This document shows, piece after piece, positions 37,384-48,453 of a stretch of DNA of 64,000 nt; the stretch's first letter is position 1, and each line of letters opens with the position of its first letter. The DNA lies in assembly GCA_024654565.1 (NCBI GenBank), contig JANLHM010000009.1, positions 89,945 through 153,944 of the forward strand, written 5' to 3'. This DNA comes from Nanobdellota archaeon (GTDB lineage Archaea; Nanobdellota; Nanobdellia; Pacearchaeales; GW2011-AR1). The notes under the pieces were generated by a model, which saw only the letters and a program-made list of their open reading frames with translations, ran no database searches and had not been told where the DNA came from. The position numbers and the translations under genes were made by a program.

Positions 37384-40300
37384 CTAATCAGTTAAATTGC
37401 TCAAATCTTCTTCGTCATGAACTTTAACAACATCCGTTACATAATCCCCTGTTTGAAGTTTTACAACTCGGACCCCCTGTGCAGCACGTCCCATAACTCT
37501 TATCTGTTTTAAACTCATTCTTATAACCTGGCCTTTTGCAGTTGTGATGATAAGTGAATCTTTGTCATTAACTGAAATTGCATTCACAACTTCACCTGTC
37601 TTTTCATTAACTTTAAGGTTTATCACTCCCTTTCCAGCTCTTGACGTTTTTCTATAATCCTCAACAGAAGTTCTTTTACCAAAACCATTTTTTGTTATTG
37701 TAAAAATTGCTTCAGTATCTAAAACTTCCAAAGAAACAACTTGGTCTTTTGGAGAAAGTTTTATTCCTGTGACCCCATAGCTTGAACGACCCATTGAACG
37801 AACATCCTTTGAACTAAACCTTATAGCCTTTCCTTCTTTTGTTGCAAGGCTTATTTCCTGACCTTCTTTAACTATCTCAACCCCAATCAAATCATCCGAA
37901 TTGTCAAGGGGCATATTAATCGCTTTTACACCAGAAGACCTCGGTTTTGAAAAGTAATTGAGTGCTATTTTTTTAACCATTCCTTTCTTTGTCGCCATAA
38001 GAAGTGAATCCTCAAAATTTTTAACTGAAATTGCTTTTGTTACCGTTTCTTCCTTGAGACCAAGAAGATTAACTATAGCTTTACCTTTTCCATACCTTTC
38101 AGCTTCAGGAACGTCATAAGACTTGAGCCATAAAACTCTCCCACGTGAAGTGAAAAACATCAAGTAATCATGAGTTGAACATGTTAAAATCTGTTTAGTA
38201 AAGTCGTCCGTTGTAAGGCTACTCCCAATAACCCCTTTTCCCCCACGTCTTTGCTCTTTATATGTCTGAATATCCATTCTCTTTACATACCCTTTTTCCG
38301 TAATTGAAATAACAACTTCTTTTTCTTGAACTAAATCTTTTTCAGAAATTTCTGAAAATCCTCTCTTTAACACTTGGGTTCTACGTGGGTCTCCATACTT
38401 TTCCTTTAACTCCAAAACTTCTTTTCTTATAATTTTCAAAACTTCCTTAATGTCCCCCAAAATTTTCTGGTATTCCTTTATTTTTTTCTCAAGTTCTTTT
38501 GATTCATTTCTGAGTTTGTCATTTTCTAAAGCAGTTAATTGCCTTAAACGTGTCTCTAAAATTGCCTTTATCTGGTTTTCAGTAAATTTAAATTTTAATT
38601 TGAGTTCTTCAGAAGGATTTTTTCCAAATCTTATTATTTTTATTACCTGGTCAATGTTATCAAGTGCTTTAAGAAGACCTTCGACAATTTCTTGCCTTAG
38701 TTGGGCCTTCTTTAGTTCATACTGAGTTCTCTTTGTAACAATTACTTTCCTAAATGAAACATAATTTGAAAGAACATCTATAAGACCAAGAATTTTAGGT
38801 TTTCCCCCGACAAGAGCCAAAAAATTAACATTAAAAGAATCTTGAAGTCTTGAATATTTGTAAAGACCATTTATTATGAACTTTGGATTTGCCCCTTTAC
38901 GAAGTTCAAGAACAATTCTTATTTTACCTTTGTTAGACTCATCCCTTAATTCGGAAATGTCTTTTATTTTTTTATCACGAACCAGGTCAGCAATCTGGGT
39001 AATTAATGTTGACTTATTTACCATGTAAGGAATTTCAGTAATTACTAATGTGGGTTTATTCTTCTTTTCATCAACATCAATTTTCCCCCTCATGATAAGT
39101 CTCCCCCTTCCTGTTTCATAAAGTCCATTCATATCTCCCTGAACAATTCCTCCTGTCGGAAAGTCCGGTGCAGTCACAATTTGAGTTAATTCTTTTAAAG
39201 GAATATTTGGGTTGTCAATATATGAAACAATAGCGTCAGCTACTTCTCTTAAATTGTGGGGAGGGATGTTTGTTGCCATGCCGACAGCAATTCCTGTTGC
39301 TCCATTAAGCATTAATGCCGGAAGTTTCCCTGGAAGTAAAACTGGTTCCTTAAGGGAATTGTCATAATTTGGGACAAAGTCAACCGTGTCTTTATCGATG
39401 TCTTCAAGAAGCTCTTCAGCAAGTTTTTCCATCTTTGTTTCAGTGTAACGCATTGCAGCAGGGGGATCTCCGTCAATAGAATTGTGGACAAAGACCCCTG
39501 AAGATAGAGAAAAATTATGCGTTTTATCAATAGTAAGGTCATAAACATCGGCAAACTCATTCAAAAACTCAGTTTTAACAACCTTGTGATTTGAATTTAA
39601 ATTCAAAAGAATTAAGTTTATGCTTTCCTGAAAATATTTTTTAATTCCCAAATCCCAACTTGTAAAACTTTTTGTTCCAAAAACTTTTTTTCTTGCAGAT
39701 TCATAATTTTCCTTGTTTATGATTAGATTATTTTCGATGAGATATTTACAAATATTAAGAAATTTTCTTTTTCCAGTTAAGTTTGTTTCTCTTTTTTTAT
39801 TTGAAACAACTATTTTTTCATTAAACAAAGTTCTATAAATTGGATCTTTCCACATCCTTTTCATGGTATTTGATGACTTAATTTTTATCTCTTCAATTCT
39901 TTCTGGATGATTTTGAAGATATTCTTTGTTCACCTCGCTAAGAAAGCGACTCATTTTTTCCCGATAAATAGGTTTTTCCCAATTGATTTTATTTTGCTCC
40001 GACATCCTCCTTGAATAATTAGCTCTATTTGAAGGTTGGTTCCAAAATCTTTTTCTACCCTCATCCAGTTTTTTTCTATAGTCTGCATCTGTTTTATGTT
40101 TATTTGAAGTGAAATCATAATGAGTCTTCCAATGCTCTTTCCAATGCATTCTAAGAATATTTCCGGGATTATTATTTAATTTATTAAAATCAATATGGTG
40201 CCTTATCCTTCCAGTCGATTTTTTATAAATTTCATTGTCCAAATTCCATTCATCTGAAAGAATATGAACAAAATCCCAAGAATCGGTCTTGGGTTGATAG

Positions 40301-41124
40301 ACCATTGAATACCCCACAGTGCGCGAATTATCTTCTTTTTTGGATAATTTATTGTAAAGAGGCATTAAAGACTCTCCTAAAGCTAGATCTTTAGCTTCTT
40401 TATAGTTTCCATTTTTTAACATAAATTTGTGATTTAAAGTGCACCTAATTTCTTCACCATTGTCTAAAATAACCTTCATAATCTCAGCATTTTTTCTTGT
40501 TAGACGGGGACTCTTTATCTCTGCAATCTTTACAAATCCCTCATCAATTGTGAAAGTAAAATTTCTTTTTCCTTTTTTATTTTCTTCAACTAACTCCAAA
40601 AAAGAAAGGTCTCTTCCATCTACAAGTTTTACTTTTGTATCTGCAGTAAAACACCCAAAGTTACCCTGCCCATAAACAAGAGGATAACGGAGTGAGAAAT
40701 CCTGAGCCATACGAACCATTGCATCATAAACTGCAGTGTCTCCATGAGGGTGATACTTACCTATAACGTCACCAACAATTCTTGCTGATTTCTTTGTCTG
40801 GGTATTTGGTTTTAAACCCATTTGTTGCATTGAATATAAAATTCTTCTCTGAACAGGTTTCATCCCGTCTTCAATTGAAGGAATTGCACGCGAAACAATA
40901 ACGCTCATTGCGTAATCAAGGTACGCCTTCTTCATCTCTCCTGAAACTTCGGCATTGAAGACCCCCTTTTCTTTCACAGGAAGTTCTCCCTTGAATGATT
41001 CCTTTACTTGAATTTCTTTTTTATTTTCTTCAACTTGAGTTCCATCTAATTCATTGTCTTCATTCATTTCTTCCTCTCCTCCATCATCTTTTTTCTTTGC
41101 CATTTTTATTCTTCGTCCTCCCAT
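37384..41124 (-). CDS. gyrA: DNA gyrase subunit A with intein
   Basis: [33 protein letters not shown]…[19 protein letters not shown]-terminal beta-pinwheel repeats. Confidence 0.95.
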   Translation of the reverse strand: MGGRRIKMAKKKDDGGEEEMNEDNELDGTQVEENKKEIQVKESFKGELPVKEKGVFNAEVSGEMKKAYLDYAMSVIVSRAIPSIEDGMKPVQRRILYSMQQMGLKPNTQTKKSARIVGDVIGKYHPHGDTAVYDAMVRMAQDFSLRYPLVYGQGNFGCFTADTKVKLVDGRDLSFLELVEENKKGKRNFTFTIDEGFVKIAEIKSPRLTRKNAEIMKVILDNGEEIRCTLNHKFMLKNGNYKEAKDLALGESLMPLYNKLSKKEDNSRTVGYSMVYQPKTDSWDFVHILSDEWNLDNEIYKKSTGRIRHHIDFNKLNNNPGNILRMHWKEHWKTHYDFTSNKHKTDADYRKKLDEGRKRFWNQPSNRANYSRRMSEQNKINWEKPIYREKMSRFLSEVNKEYLQNHPERIEEIKIKSSNTMKRMWKDPIYRTLFNEKIVVSNKKRETNLTGKRKFLNICKYLIENNLIINKENYESARKKVFGTKSFTSWDLGIKKYFQESINLILLNLNSNHKVVKTEFLNEFADVYDLTIDKTHNFSLSSGVFVHNSIDGDPPAAMRYTETKMEKLAEELLEDIDKDTVDFVPNYDNSLKEPVLLPGKLPALMLNGATGIAVGMATNIPPHNLREVADAIVSYIDNPNIPLKELTQIVTAPDFPTGGIVQGDMNGLYETGRGRLIMRGKIDVDEKKNKPTLVITEIPYMVNKSTLITQIADLVRDKKIKDISELRDESNKGKIRIVLELRKGANPKFIINGLYKYSRLQDSFNVNFLALVGGKPKILGLIDVLSNYVSFRKVIVTKRTQYELKKAQLRQEIVEGLLKALDNIDQVIKIIRFGKNPSEELKLKFKFTENQIKAILETRLRQLTALENDKLRNESKELEKKIKEYQKILGDIKEVLKIIRKEVLELKEKYGDPRRTQVLKRGFSEISEKDLVQEKEVVISITEKGYVKRMDIQTYKEQRRGGKGVIGSSLTTDDFTKQILTCSTHDYLMFFTSRGRVLWLKSYDVPEAERYGKGKAIVNLLGLKEETVTKAISVKNFEDSLLMATKKGMVKKIALNYFSKPRSSGVKAINMPLDNSDDLIGVEIVKEGQEISLATKEGKAIRFSSKDVRSMGRSSYGVTGIKLSPKDQVVSLEVLDTEAIFTITKNGFGKRTSVEDYRKTSRAGKGVINLKVNEKTGEVVNAISVNDKDSLIITTAKGQVIRMSLKQIRVMGRAAQGVRVVKLQTGDYVTDVVKVHDEEDLSNLTD
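39481..40653 (-). mobile_element. GyrA intein (391 aa, HNH-type endonuclease)
   Basis: Starts [10 protein letters not shown], ends SGVFVHN before +1 Ser; [28 protein letters not shown]. Confidence 0.93.
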
Positions 41125-41387
41125 TCTTCATCTTCATCGTCTTCTATGTCTTCATCGTCTTCACCAATCTGTGAATCATAATTTATAACAAGTTCACTCT
41201 CTTCATCAAGTTCAAGAGCAATACTTCCACCATGTCTTTCACGAAGTTCTTCAAGTTTTGATATCCATTGATTTATCTCAACTTCATTAAGGGAGATTTC
41301 AGTCACTTCAATTTCAACTTCCTCTCCGTCAATAAAGTCTCCTTCAACATGTACCTCTTCATATTTTTCTTCTTCGTATTCTTCCAT
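41106..41387 (-). CDS. Highly acidic small protein
   Basis: 93 aa, Glu/Asp-rich tail. Confidence 0.6.
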   Translation of the reverse strand: MEEYEEEKYEEVHVEGDFIDGEEVEIEVTEISLNEVEINQWISKLEELRERHGGSIALELDEESELVINYDSQIGEDDEDIEDDEDEEWEDEE

Positions 41388-41389
41388 TT

Positions 41390-41650
41390 TTAAGCGACCT
41401 CCTCTCCTTTTTCATCAAGATATTTCATAAACTCTTCTTCATCAAGTTCCTCTTCCTTTGGAGTTCTTCCCTTCCATTTACATTCCTTACACTGCCAAAC
41501 GCCAACTTCACCTATAACAACTGAAACGTCATAGGAATTACATTTCGGGCATTTCCTTACTTTGAAAGTTTTTCCCTTCTTTTTTGTTTTCTCTGGTTTT
41601 TCTCCTTTCAGTATCCAGTCAGGGGTTTTTATTTTTGGTTTTTTTGCCAT
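41390..41650 (-). CDS. Zinc-ribbon protein
   Basis: CPKCNSYDVSVVIGEVGVWQCKECKWKG. Confidence 0.7.
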   Translation of the reverse strand: MAKKPKIKTPDWILKGEKPEKTKKKGKTFKVRKCPKCNSYDVSVVIGEVGVWQCKECKWKGRTPKEEELDEEEFMKYLDEKGEEVA

Positions 41651-41652
41651 TT

Positions 41653-41847
41653 TTATTGATTATTTTTAATTTTATTTAATCTTTTTGAATCAATCTCCTT
41701 AATAGGAAAAGCCATATTATTATACCCACAATCATTGCAAACCCAGTTTTCAATACCAACTAAAGCAACTTCCAATCTAACATTTGCCGACTCACACTCT
41801 TGACAAAACCTTACTCCAATATTATCTTTTTCATTTATTTTCACCAT
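41653..41847 (-). CDS. Zinc-ribbon protein
   Basis: CQECESANVRLEVALVGIENWVCNDCGYNN. Confidence 0.7.
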   Translation of the reverse strand: MVKINEKDNIGVRFCQECESANVRLEVALVGIENWVCNDCGYNNMAFPIKEIDSKRLNKIKNNQ

Positions 41848-41849
41848 TT

Positions 41850-44800
41850 TTAAATATCAAGTGCAGCTTCATGCGCATTTTCAGCGATGAAGTCCTTCCT
41901 CCCTTGAACATCGTCTCCCATAAGCATTGAAAAGACCTGATCTGCTTCAACAGCGTCTTCAATATATATTCTTTTTATTTTTCTCGTTTTAGGGTTCATC
42001 GTCGTGTCCCACAACTGAGTCGAATCCATTTCACCAAGACCCTTAAAACGCGTGATATTTGGGTTTTCAATACTCCCAATTTCTTTTTTCAATTCTTCTT
42101 CAGAATAAACATAGTGGTCCTGCTTTTTTCTTATCCTAAAAAGGGGGGGCATTGCAACATAAACGTGGCCCTCTTCAATTAACCTTGGCATAAACCTGAA
42201 AAAGAAAGTTAAGAGAAGGGTCTTTATGTGCTCCCCATCAACATCTGCATCAGTCATAATTATTATTTTTGAATATCTTAATCTTGAAATTTCAAAGCTG
42301 TCCCCGACTCCAGTTCCAATTGCAGTTATCATATTTGCAATTTCTTCTGAAGAAAGGGCCCGAGATGGATTTGCTTTTTCAACATTTAAAATTTTACCCT
42401 TAAGTCCAAGAATTGCCTGATTTTCTTTGTTTCTTGCGTTCTTGGCACTATTATGAACAAAAATTCCTGATGCAAGAGCAAAATTATGGGTATGGGGAAC
42501 TTCTATATCATAAACATCAATTTTTTCATTTAAGATTTCTATTCTTTTTATTTTATGATTCCAATTATTTACTGCTTCAACCATCTCTTCTTCATTTCCC
42601 CTAAAAAAGTTATTTTTAAAAGTTTTCATACTCAAAGCATTTTTATTTTTGTTTTCAATTCTCATTTTGTCAAAATCCTTTAGACTTCCTTCCTTTTCAA
42701 TAACTTTTTTCATTAATTTCATGGTTTCATTGTAGTAAGTCTGGTCATATGATTCCTTTCTTTTCTTTCTGAATTCAGGAGTCCATTGCTCTTTTGTCTT
42801 CTGACTCCTCCAAATTACTAAATCGTTATCCTCCCATTGTTTTTTTGCAATATAAGAGAGATAGCTTTTAGCATCAGGATTTTCTTTGAAAAAATTCTTA
42901 ACTTTTAAAGAAGCCTTTTTTCTATTTTCGGGAACTGCCCAATAATCTTTTTGGGCCTTATCCAACACTTTTTTATTCAATTCCACATACTCTGGATTGT
43001 TTTCACAAAATTCTTTAAATTTTTTTACCATATAAGATTTATATTCTGTACTTTCCCATTGTTTTTTTGCCCTTTCTGAAAGCATCCTATTGACTTCTGG
43101 TTTTTTAGCCCAATCACTCATTTTATTTCTAAAAGCCGGACTCTGATGTATTATTCGGCATTTCTCTTTAATATCCTCCCTATGGATAGTTTTATCAAGA
43201 TTTTGAACATGCAATTTCATATGCTCATCTTTATTTAGACGAATAATATTAGTAGGATTGTTATTTAATTTATTAAAATCCATATGGTGTTTATGGCTTC
43301 CTCTTTCTTTTGGATAAGATCCTTTCTTAAGATTGTACATATCCGACAAGAGATGAGTAAAAATCCATTTTCCATTCGTATCTAAAACCATTTCATAACC
43401 TTCAATTGTAATCTTTTTCCCGATTTTTGAAAGTTTTCTGTTTAAAGGCATTAAAGAATCTTCAACAGTTAAATTTAGAGCTTGTTTATAATTTCCATCT
43501 CTTAACATAAATTTATGGTCAGGGGTGCAAATAATCTCTTCATTATTATCCAGAACAATTTTTATTACTCCTGCATTGCTTTTTGTTACTCTTGGATTTT
43601 TTATTTTTTCAAGACCGATACTTCCATCATTTTTTATAGTATAACAAAAGTTTTCTTTGCCCTCTTCATCTTCCTTGACTAAATCTTTAAAAGATAAATT
43701 TCTTCCATCAGCAAGCGCAATTAGGACATTTCCCTCAAAGCAACCACCTGCGGATTCTCCTTCAACAAGATACAATTCTGATTCCTCAGACTTTTTACTT
43801 GAACAATCTGCAAGTTTTCCAGGTAAACCCCCTAGAGAAAATGCATTTTTTCTTCTGACAAGGTCCTTTGCTTTTTTCGCCGCAAGTCTTGCTTTTGCTG
43901 AATCGAGGGCCTTTTGAACAATTGCTTTTGCAACTGAAGGATTTTCTTCAAGAAATTCAGACAAGAACAATGTAACAGATGAATCTACATACCCTTTAAT
44001 TTCAGAGTTTCCTAATTTACTTTTTGTTTGACCTTCAAACTGGGGATCAGGAATTTTTATACTTACAATTGCAGTTAAACCTTCCCTTACATCCTCCCCC
44101 ATAAGTGTCTCTTCCCCTTTAAGAAGATTCTTTTTTTTAACATAATCATTAATAACTCTTGTTAAAGCAGTCTTAAAACCGGAAATGTGAGTTCCACCTT
44201 CAACCGTGTTTATTGTGTTTACAAAGCCAAAAATGTTTTCCTGATATCCTGAATTATACTGAATCCCAATTTCAATTGAACTTCCATCCACATCTTTTTT
44301 GAAATAAACTGGCTTTTGATGTAAAGGTTCTTTTGACTTATTTAACCACTTAACAAAATCAAGAACTCCTCCCTCAGCATGAAACTCCTCCTTCTTTCCT
44401 TTTATTTCGTCATCCAAAAATATTTTAAGACCTGCATTCAAAAAGGAAACTTCTCTGAATCTATTCTGAAGAATCTTGTAATCAAATTCGAGTGTTGAAA
44501 ATATTTGTGGGTCGGGGAAAAACTTTACAAATGTACCCGTTTCTTTGTCCGGGCATTTCCCAATCATTTTTAATTTGGTAATGGAGTTTCCTCTTGAATA
44601 CTCTTGCTCATAAATTTTGCCCCCTTTTTTTATCCTTATGTATAACTTTTCTGAGAGAGCATTAACGCAACTTACTCCCACTCCATGAAGTCCTCCTGAA
44701 ACCTTATAAGAATCTTTGTCGAACTTTCCTCCAGCATGAAGTTTTGTTAGAGCAACTTCAACAGCAGGAATTTTATAGATTGGGTGAATTTCAACAGGAA

Positions 44801-45032
44801 TTCCTCTTCCATTGTCTTCAACAGAGCATGATCCGTCTTTCCATATCACAACATCTATCTTGTCACAATATCCTCCGAGTGCTTCATCAACAGAATTATC
44901 TAAAAGTTCATAAACAAGGTGATGAAGTCCTTGTTTATCCGTTCCTCCAATATACATTGCGGGTCTTTTTCTAACTCCTTCAAGCCCTTCAAGCACCTTA
45001 ATGTTACTTGCACTGTATTCTTTTTCTGCCAT
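41850..45032 (-). CDS. gyrB: DNA gyrase subunit B with intein
   Basis: VRKRPAMYIGGTDKQGLHHLVYELLDNSVDEA…LYLVEGESAGG/SAKNARNKENQAILGLKGKILNVEKA…MTDADVDGEHI. Confidence 0.95.
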   Translation of the reverse strand: MAEKEYSASNIKVLEGLEGVRKRPAMYIGGTDKQGLHHLVYELLDNSVDEALGGYCDKIDVVIWKDGSCSVEDNGRGIPVEIHPIYKIPAVEVALTKLHAGGKFDKDSYKVSGGLHGVGVSCVNALSEKLYIRIKKGGKIYEQEYSRGNSITKLKMIGKCPDKETGTFVKFFPDPQIFSTLEFDYKILQNRFREVSFLNAGLKIFLDDEIKGKKEEFHAEGGVLDFVKWLNKSKEPLHQKPVYFKKDVDGSSIEIGIQYNSGYQENIFGFVNTINTVEGGTHISGFKTALTRVINDYVKKKNLLKGEETLMGEDVREGLTAIVSIKIPDPQFEGQTKSKLGNSEIKGYVDSSVTLFLSEFLEENPSVAKAIVQKALDSAKARLAAKKAKDLVRRKNAFSLGGLPGKLADCSSKKSEESELYLVEGESAGGCFEGNVLIALADGRNLSFKDLVKEDEEGKENFCYTIKNDGSIGLEKIKNPRVTKSNAGVIKIVLDNNEEIICTPDHKFMLRDGNYKQALNLTVEDSLMPLNRKLSKIGKKITIEGYEMVLDTNGKWIFTHLLSDMYNLKKGSYPKERGSHKHHMDFNKLNNNPTNIIRLNKDEHMKLHVQNLDKTIHREDIKEKCRIIHQSPAFRNKMSDWAKKPEVNRMLSERAKKQWESTEYKSYMVKKFKEFCENNPEYVELNKKVLDKAQKDYWAVPENRKKASLKVKNFFKENPDAKSYLSYIAKKQWEDNDLVIWRSQKTKEQWTPEFRKKRKESYDQTYYNETMKLMKKVIEKEGSLKDFDKMRIENKNKNALSMKTFKNNFFRGNEEEMVEAVNNWNHKIKRIEILNEKIDVYDIEVPHTHNFALASGIFVHNSAKNARNKENQAILGLKGKILNVEKANPSRALSSEEIANMITAIGTGVGDSFEISRLRYSKIIIMTDADVDGEHIKTLLLTFFFRFMPRLIEEGHVYVAMPPLFRIRKKQDHYVYSEEELKKEIGSIENPNITRFKGLGEMDSTQLWDTTMNPKTRKIKRIYIEDAVEADQVFSMLMGDDVQGRKDFIAENAHEAALDI
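42450..43742 (-). mobile_element. GyrB intein (431 aa, HNH-type endonuclease)
   Basis: Starts CFEGNVLIALADGRNL, ends SGIFVHN before +1 Ser; [29 protein letters not shown]. Confidence 0.93.
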
Positions 45033-45239
45033 TTTTGTATGTTTTTGCCTGACTTTTAGAGGGATAAAATTCAGACTTTTTTAAGCCCATTTTTTCTAAA
45101 AAGTCATGTATTTTTCATTAAAAAAAAGGGAAATTAGTTTATAAACTTTTATGTCAAAAAAGAGCCTTTTCCGTCGGAAATTTGAAAACAAGTGATAAAG
45201 AACCCAAATATTTAAAAAAGTTTTTTCAATTGAAATTTA

Positions 45240-45497
45240 ATGGAAAAAACAGAGAAAATTCTTCTTATTTTACTCATTTTTTTAGTGCTTATTTTAATCA
45301 TTCCAAAACTTAACATAACTGGAAAGGTGGTTCTAGATAAATATGCTTATACAAAAGCAATTTGTTCCAATTCAACATATTGTGAAGACTATTATATTGA
45401 GTGTGAAGGAGAAAATGTTGCCGGGTTTAACCCGACAGGTTTTGCAATAGAAACCGTAAATGCTAAAGAAAACTCAAATGAAAAATTTTGCGGTTAA
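45240..45497 (+). CDS. Small TM-anchored protein
   Basis: 85 aa with N-terminal TM and Cys-containing ectodomain. Confidence 0.55.
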   Translation: MEKTEKILLILLIFLVLILIIPKLNITGKVVLDKYAYTKAICSNSTYCEDYYIECEGENVAGFNPTGFAIETVNAKENSNEKFCG

Positions 45498-45499
45498 TT

Positions 45500-45703
45500 T
45501 TATTTCTTTTTCTTCTTAACCTTTATCTTATTCTTTGGATTGAACTTCAAGTGAGAGGGAAGCCACCTGACTTTTCTTCTTCCCATAAGCATATTTTTTC
45601 TGCACTTAGATGAACAAAGGTAATTAACAGTCCCGTCCTTCATTACTAATGTAACTCCTCTTGGAAATTCATAATTTTCCTCACAATAAGCACATTTAGG
45701 CAT
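45500..45703 (-). CDS. rpl24e: Ribosomal protein L24e
   Basis: CAYCEENYEFPRGVTLVMKDGTVNYLCSSKCRKNMLMGRRKVRWLP. Confidence 0.92.
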   Translation of the reverse strand: MPKCAYCEENYEFPRGVTLVMKDGTVNYLCSSKCRKNMLMGRRKVRWLPSHLKFNPKNKIKVKKKKK

Positions 45704-45705
45704 TT

Positions 45706-46002
45706 TTAATTGTAATTCCCCTTTGTAATGTTTGATTTTATCCTTCTTGCTTCAATTTCTGTCTCTCTTAGAATTAAAATGTCACCAATTCTCACCGCAC
45801 CACGAACATTTCTCCTCATAACCCTTCCCTTATCTTTACCTTCTTCAACAAGGACCTTAACCTGAGTTATTTCCCCCCTGAAACCAGTCCTTCCAAGAAG
45901 TTCTTTAACTGTTGCGGGAACTGCTTCTCCCAATATCCTCTCAGAACCTTTTGAAGCCTGAGACTTTCCTTGATTTGACTTTTGAACTTGACTTTTTGCC
46001 AT
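45706..46002 (-). CDS. rps28e: Ribosomal protein S28e
   Basis: [62 protein letters not shown]. Confidence 0.92.
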   Translation of the reverse strand: MAKSQVQKSNQGKSQASKGSERILGEAVPATVKELLGRTGFRGEITQVKVLVEEGKDKGRVMRRNVRGAVRIGDILILRETEIEARRIKSNITKGNYN

Positions 46003-46036
46003 TTTCTTTTTTAAATAATAGAAACTGAATTATTAA

Positions 46037-46375
46037 TTATTGTTTAATTGACTTTATGTCCTGTTCAGCTTCCCCAGGAACAATAACTGCAACAGAAGAA
46101 GCAGAAACTGGAAGCTGAGCTGCAATTCCCAACTTTTGTTTACTGTCAACTTCTAAACAAGGAATTCCCTTTTCTTTGCATAAAAGGGGCAAATGAGCAA
46201 CAATCTCTTTTGGTTCAACATCTTTTGCATAAACAATAACTTTAGCAGTCCCTCTTTCAATTGCTTTTGTTACTTCGTTTGTTCCTTTTTCAATTTTTCC
46301 CGTCCTGTTTGCCTTCTCAACTATTTTATATCCATCCATTTTATTCGCCGCCGTATTTAAATTTTCGAAGAACAC
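46037..46375 (-). CDS. rpl7ae: Ribosomal protein L7Ae
   Basis: [48 protein letters not shown]. Confidence 0.92.
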   Translation of the reverse strand: MFFENLNTAANKMDGYKIVEKANRTGKIEKGTNEVTKAIERGTAKVIVYAKDVEPKEIVAHLPLLCKEKGIPCLEVDSKQKLGIAAQLPVSASSVAVIVPGEAEQDIKSIKQ

Positions 46376-46464
46376 TTTTGATCTTCATCTGAACCGTGTC
46401 CATCCGACAAGAATATTAGACAAAGTTTAGTTTATAAAGTTTTCTTAAGAAAAAAATAAAGAAA

Positions 46465-47490
46465 TTAATTTTTCCAGCTCACATCAACTTCATCTGTACG
46501 TTGTCTTGGTTTTATGTCAAGGTCTTCTGATTCACTGTTCTCAAACTTTATTCCTGAATTAAACATTATTTCACCAAGGTAAGCAATCATTGCGCCATTG
46601 TCAACCAGTAGGGACTTTTCCGGGCAAAAATACCTTGCCCCCCGTTCATTACACATTTTTTTTGCCATTTCCTGAAACCGAGAGTTGCATGCAACCCCTC
46701 CACCCAAAACAAGCTCATCCTTCCCAACATGAGCAAGAGCTCTTTCAGCAGTTTCAACGAGCATTGCAAAGACTGTTTCTTGCATTGAAAAACTAAGGTC
46801 TTCAACTGAATAACTTTCTTTTTTTAATTTTTGTTTTAAATTTGTTAATATCCCTGAAAATGAAACGTCCATCCCTTTCACTACATAAGGAAGTTCAACA
46901 TAATTTTTCCCCGCCTTTGCAAGAGTTTCAATCTTTGGTCCTCCGGGAAACCCAATTCCTGCATAACGTGCAAAGTTATCAATAAAGTTACCAACTCCTA
47001 TGTCAAGAGTCTCACCAAAAATCCGGTATTTACCCGATGCATAACTTATCACCTGGGTATTAGCTCCTGAAGCATAGAGTAAGACCGGATCCTTTGCACC
47101 TTCCCCCTCATTCTGCAATTTGGAGTATGCACAACGACATTTTCCAATTTCTAAGTGGGCAACACAGTGATTCACGGGAACAAGTGGTTTAGACAATTTT
47201 TTTGAAATTTTTTTTGAAAATTTTAAACCCTCAAGTAAAGAAGGAGCGAGACCCGGACCCTGACTAAAAGCAACTGCATCAATTTCATCTTGATTTATTC
47301 CTGATTCAAGAAGAGCTTGAGCATAAATTCCCTCACAAACTTCCCGATGATGTTTTGCAGAGTCCATAGGAATAATTCCTCCCGACTCAGTTGTGTACAT
47401 ATCTCTTTTATTTGCAATTATCTTTCCATCTCTGACAATACCCACACCGAATGTATGTGCTGTTGATTCAATCCCAATTATTGTCGCCAT
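46465..47490 (-). CDS. kae1: tRNA t6A modification protein Kae1/TsaD
   Basis: MATIIGIESTAHTFGVGIV…HHREVCEGI…NHCVAHLEIGK…VLYASGANTQVI; ORF track start 47550. Confidence 0.93.
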   Translation of the reverse strand: MATIIGIESTAHTFGVGIVRDGKIIANKRDMYTTESGGIIPMDSAKHHREVCEGIYAQALLESGINQDEIDAVAFSQGPGLAPSLLEGLKFSKKISKKLSKPLVPVNHCVAHLEIGKCRCAYSKLQNEGEGAKDPVLLYASGANTQVISYASGKYRIFGETLDIGVGNFIDNFARYAGIGFPGGPKIETLAKAGKNYVELPYVVKGMDVSFSGILTNLKQKLKKESYSVEDLSFSMQETVFAMLVETAERALAHVGKDELVLGGGVACNSRFQEMAKKMCNERGARYFCPEKSLLVDNGAMIAYLGEIMFNSGIKFENSESEDLDIKPRQRTDEVDVSWKN

Positions 47491-47627
47491 AAATAAAAAA
47501 ACAGAAGAAGAATATATAAAACTAACCCAATAAAAAACAAGAGAACACAAAAAAAATAAAAAAAATAAAATCCGGGAAACCCCTATACACCTCTTTACCC
47601 AGAAACGAACTAAACATGATTAAAAGA

Positions 47628-47801
47628 TTATCTTTTTTTCTTCTTAACAACCTTTTTCTTCACTGGCTTTTTAGCGACAGACTTTTTCTTCTTCTTTCCG
47701 CCTCTAGCCATCTTAGCCTCACAAACATTTCCCTTACCATCAACGTAGTAAAGGTGTCCTGGCTTTCTCTTAATAACGTTCTTTACAATAACTTTTCCCA
47801 T
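47628..47801 (-). CDS. Small basic Lys-rich protein (57 aa, below ORF-track length cutoff)
   Basis: MGKVIVKNVIKRKPGHLYYVDGKGNVCEAKMARGGKKKKKSVAKKPVKKKVVKKKKR*; GGAGG upstream. Confidence 0.7.
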   Translation of the reverse strand: MGKVIVKNVIKRKPGHLYYVDGKGNVCEAKMARGGKKKKKSVAKKPVKKKVVKKKKR

Positions 47802-47885
47802 ATACACACCTCCTTTTTATTAAATATTTTCCTCTTAAATTTTAAAAGAGGCTTTTAATTCTATGAAGAAAAGTTGAACTCCTAT

Positions 47886-48239
47886 TTAAATCTTTCTTTC
47901 AACCGACGACATTTGAAAGAATTTATATTTTGAGTTCAAGGGAATTTCAATAAGCTTTTTAAAATTTTCCGACGGTAAAACCCATGAACTAAAAGGTTTT
48001 ACAATTTTTGAATCAACAACTTTATTTTTCGAATTAATCCATATTGCAAAAAAAGGGAAAAAAACAAACCATGAATGAATGGGCATCCTTACTGATTTTT
48101 TAAATTCAAAAATAAGAGCTCTTGAACTTTCTCTTCGTGAAAACATAAGGCCTATCCCTTCATACCACTTAGGAACAACTCTCACCTTAATTCTAACTTT
48201 CTTTTTCCCGAGATAAAAAGAGATAATTTTTTCTTTCAT
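47886..48239 (-). CDS. DUF192-like protein
   Basis: GIGLMFSRRESSRALIFEFKKSVRMPIHSWFVFFPFFAIWINSKNKVVDSKIVKP. Confidence 0.6.
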   Translation of the reverse strand: MKEKIISFYLGKKKVRIKVRVVPKWYEGIGLMFSRRESSRALIFEFKKSVRMPIHSWFVFFPFFAIWINSKNKVVDSKIVKPFSSWVLPSENFKKLIEIPLNSKYKFFQMSSVERKI

Positions 48240-48276
48240 ACAAATAGATATAAACAAATCGATTATTTAAACATTA

Positions 48277-48453
48277 ATGAAAAGTCTTAACAACAAAGTT
48301 TTTGTATTTGAAGTTGTGAATAATGACGACAATCTAGAACTTATGAACAGAAATTTTGAAGAGATTCTTAAAAAAGAGGGAATTAATCTAAGAAGGTTAA
48401 ATGAAAAAGAAATATATGAACTAACAAACTCGCTAAATTTTATTCCCGACTAA
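48277..48453 (+). CDS. Small hypothetical protein (58 aa, not in ORF track)
   Basis: MKSLNNKVFVFEVVNNDDNLELMNRNFEEILKKEGINLRRLNEKEIYELTNSLNFIPD*. Confidence 0.4.
   Translation: MKSLNNKVFVFEVVNNDDNLELMNRNFEEILKKEGINLRRLNEKEIYELTNSLNFIPD

Noticed and set aside
30085-47605. Similar strings CACCTCTTTTACCCAG (about 30086) and CACCTCTTTACCCAG (about 47589) in noncoding DNA
   Set aside because: About 15 nt with one indel; a match of this size is expected by chance in 64 kb.
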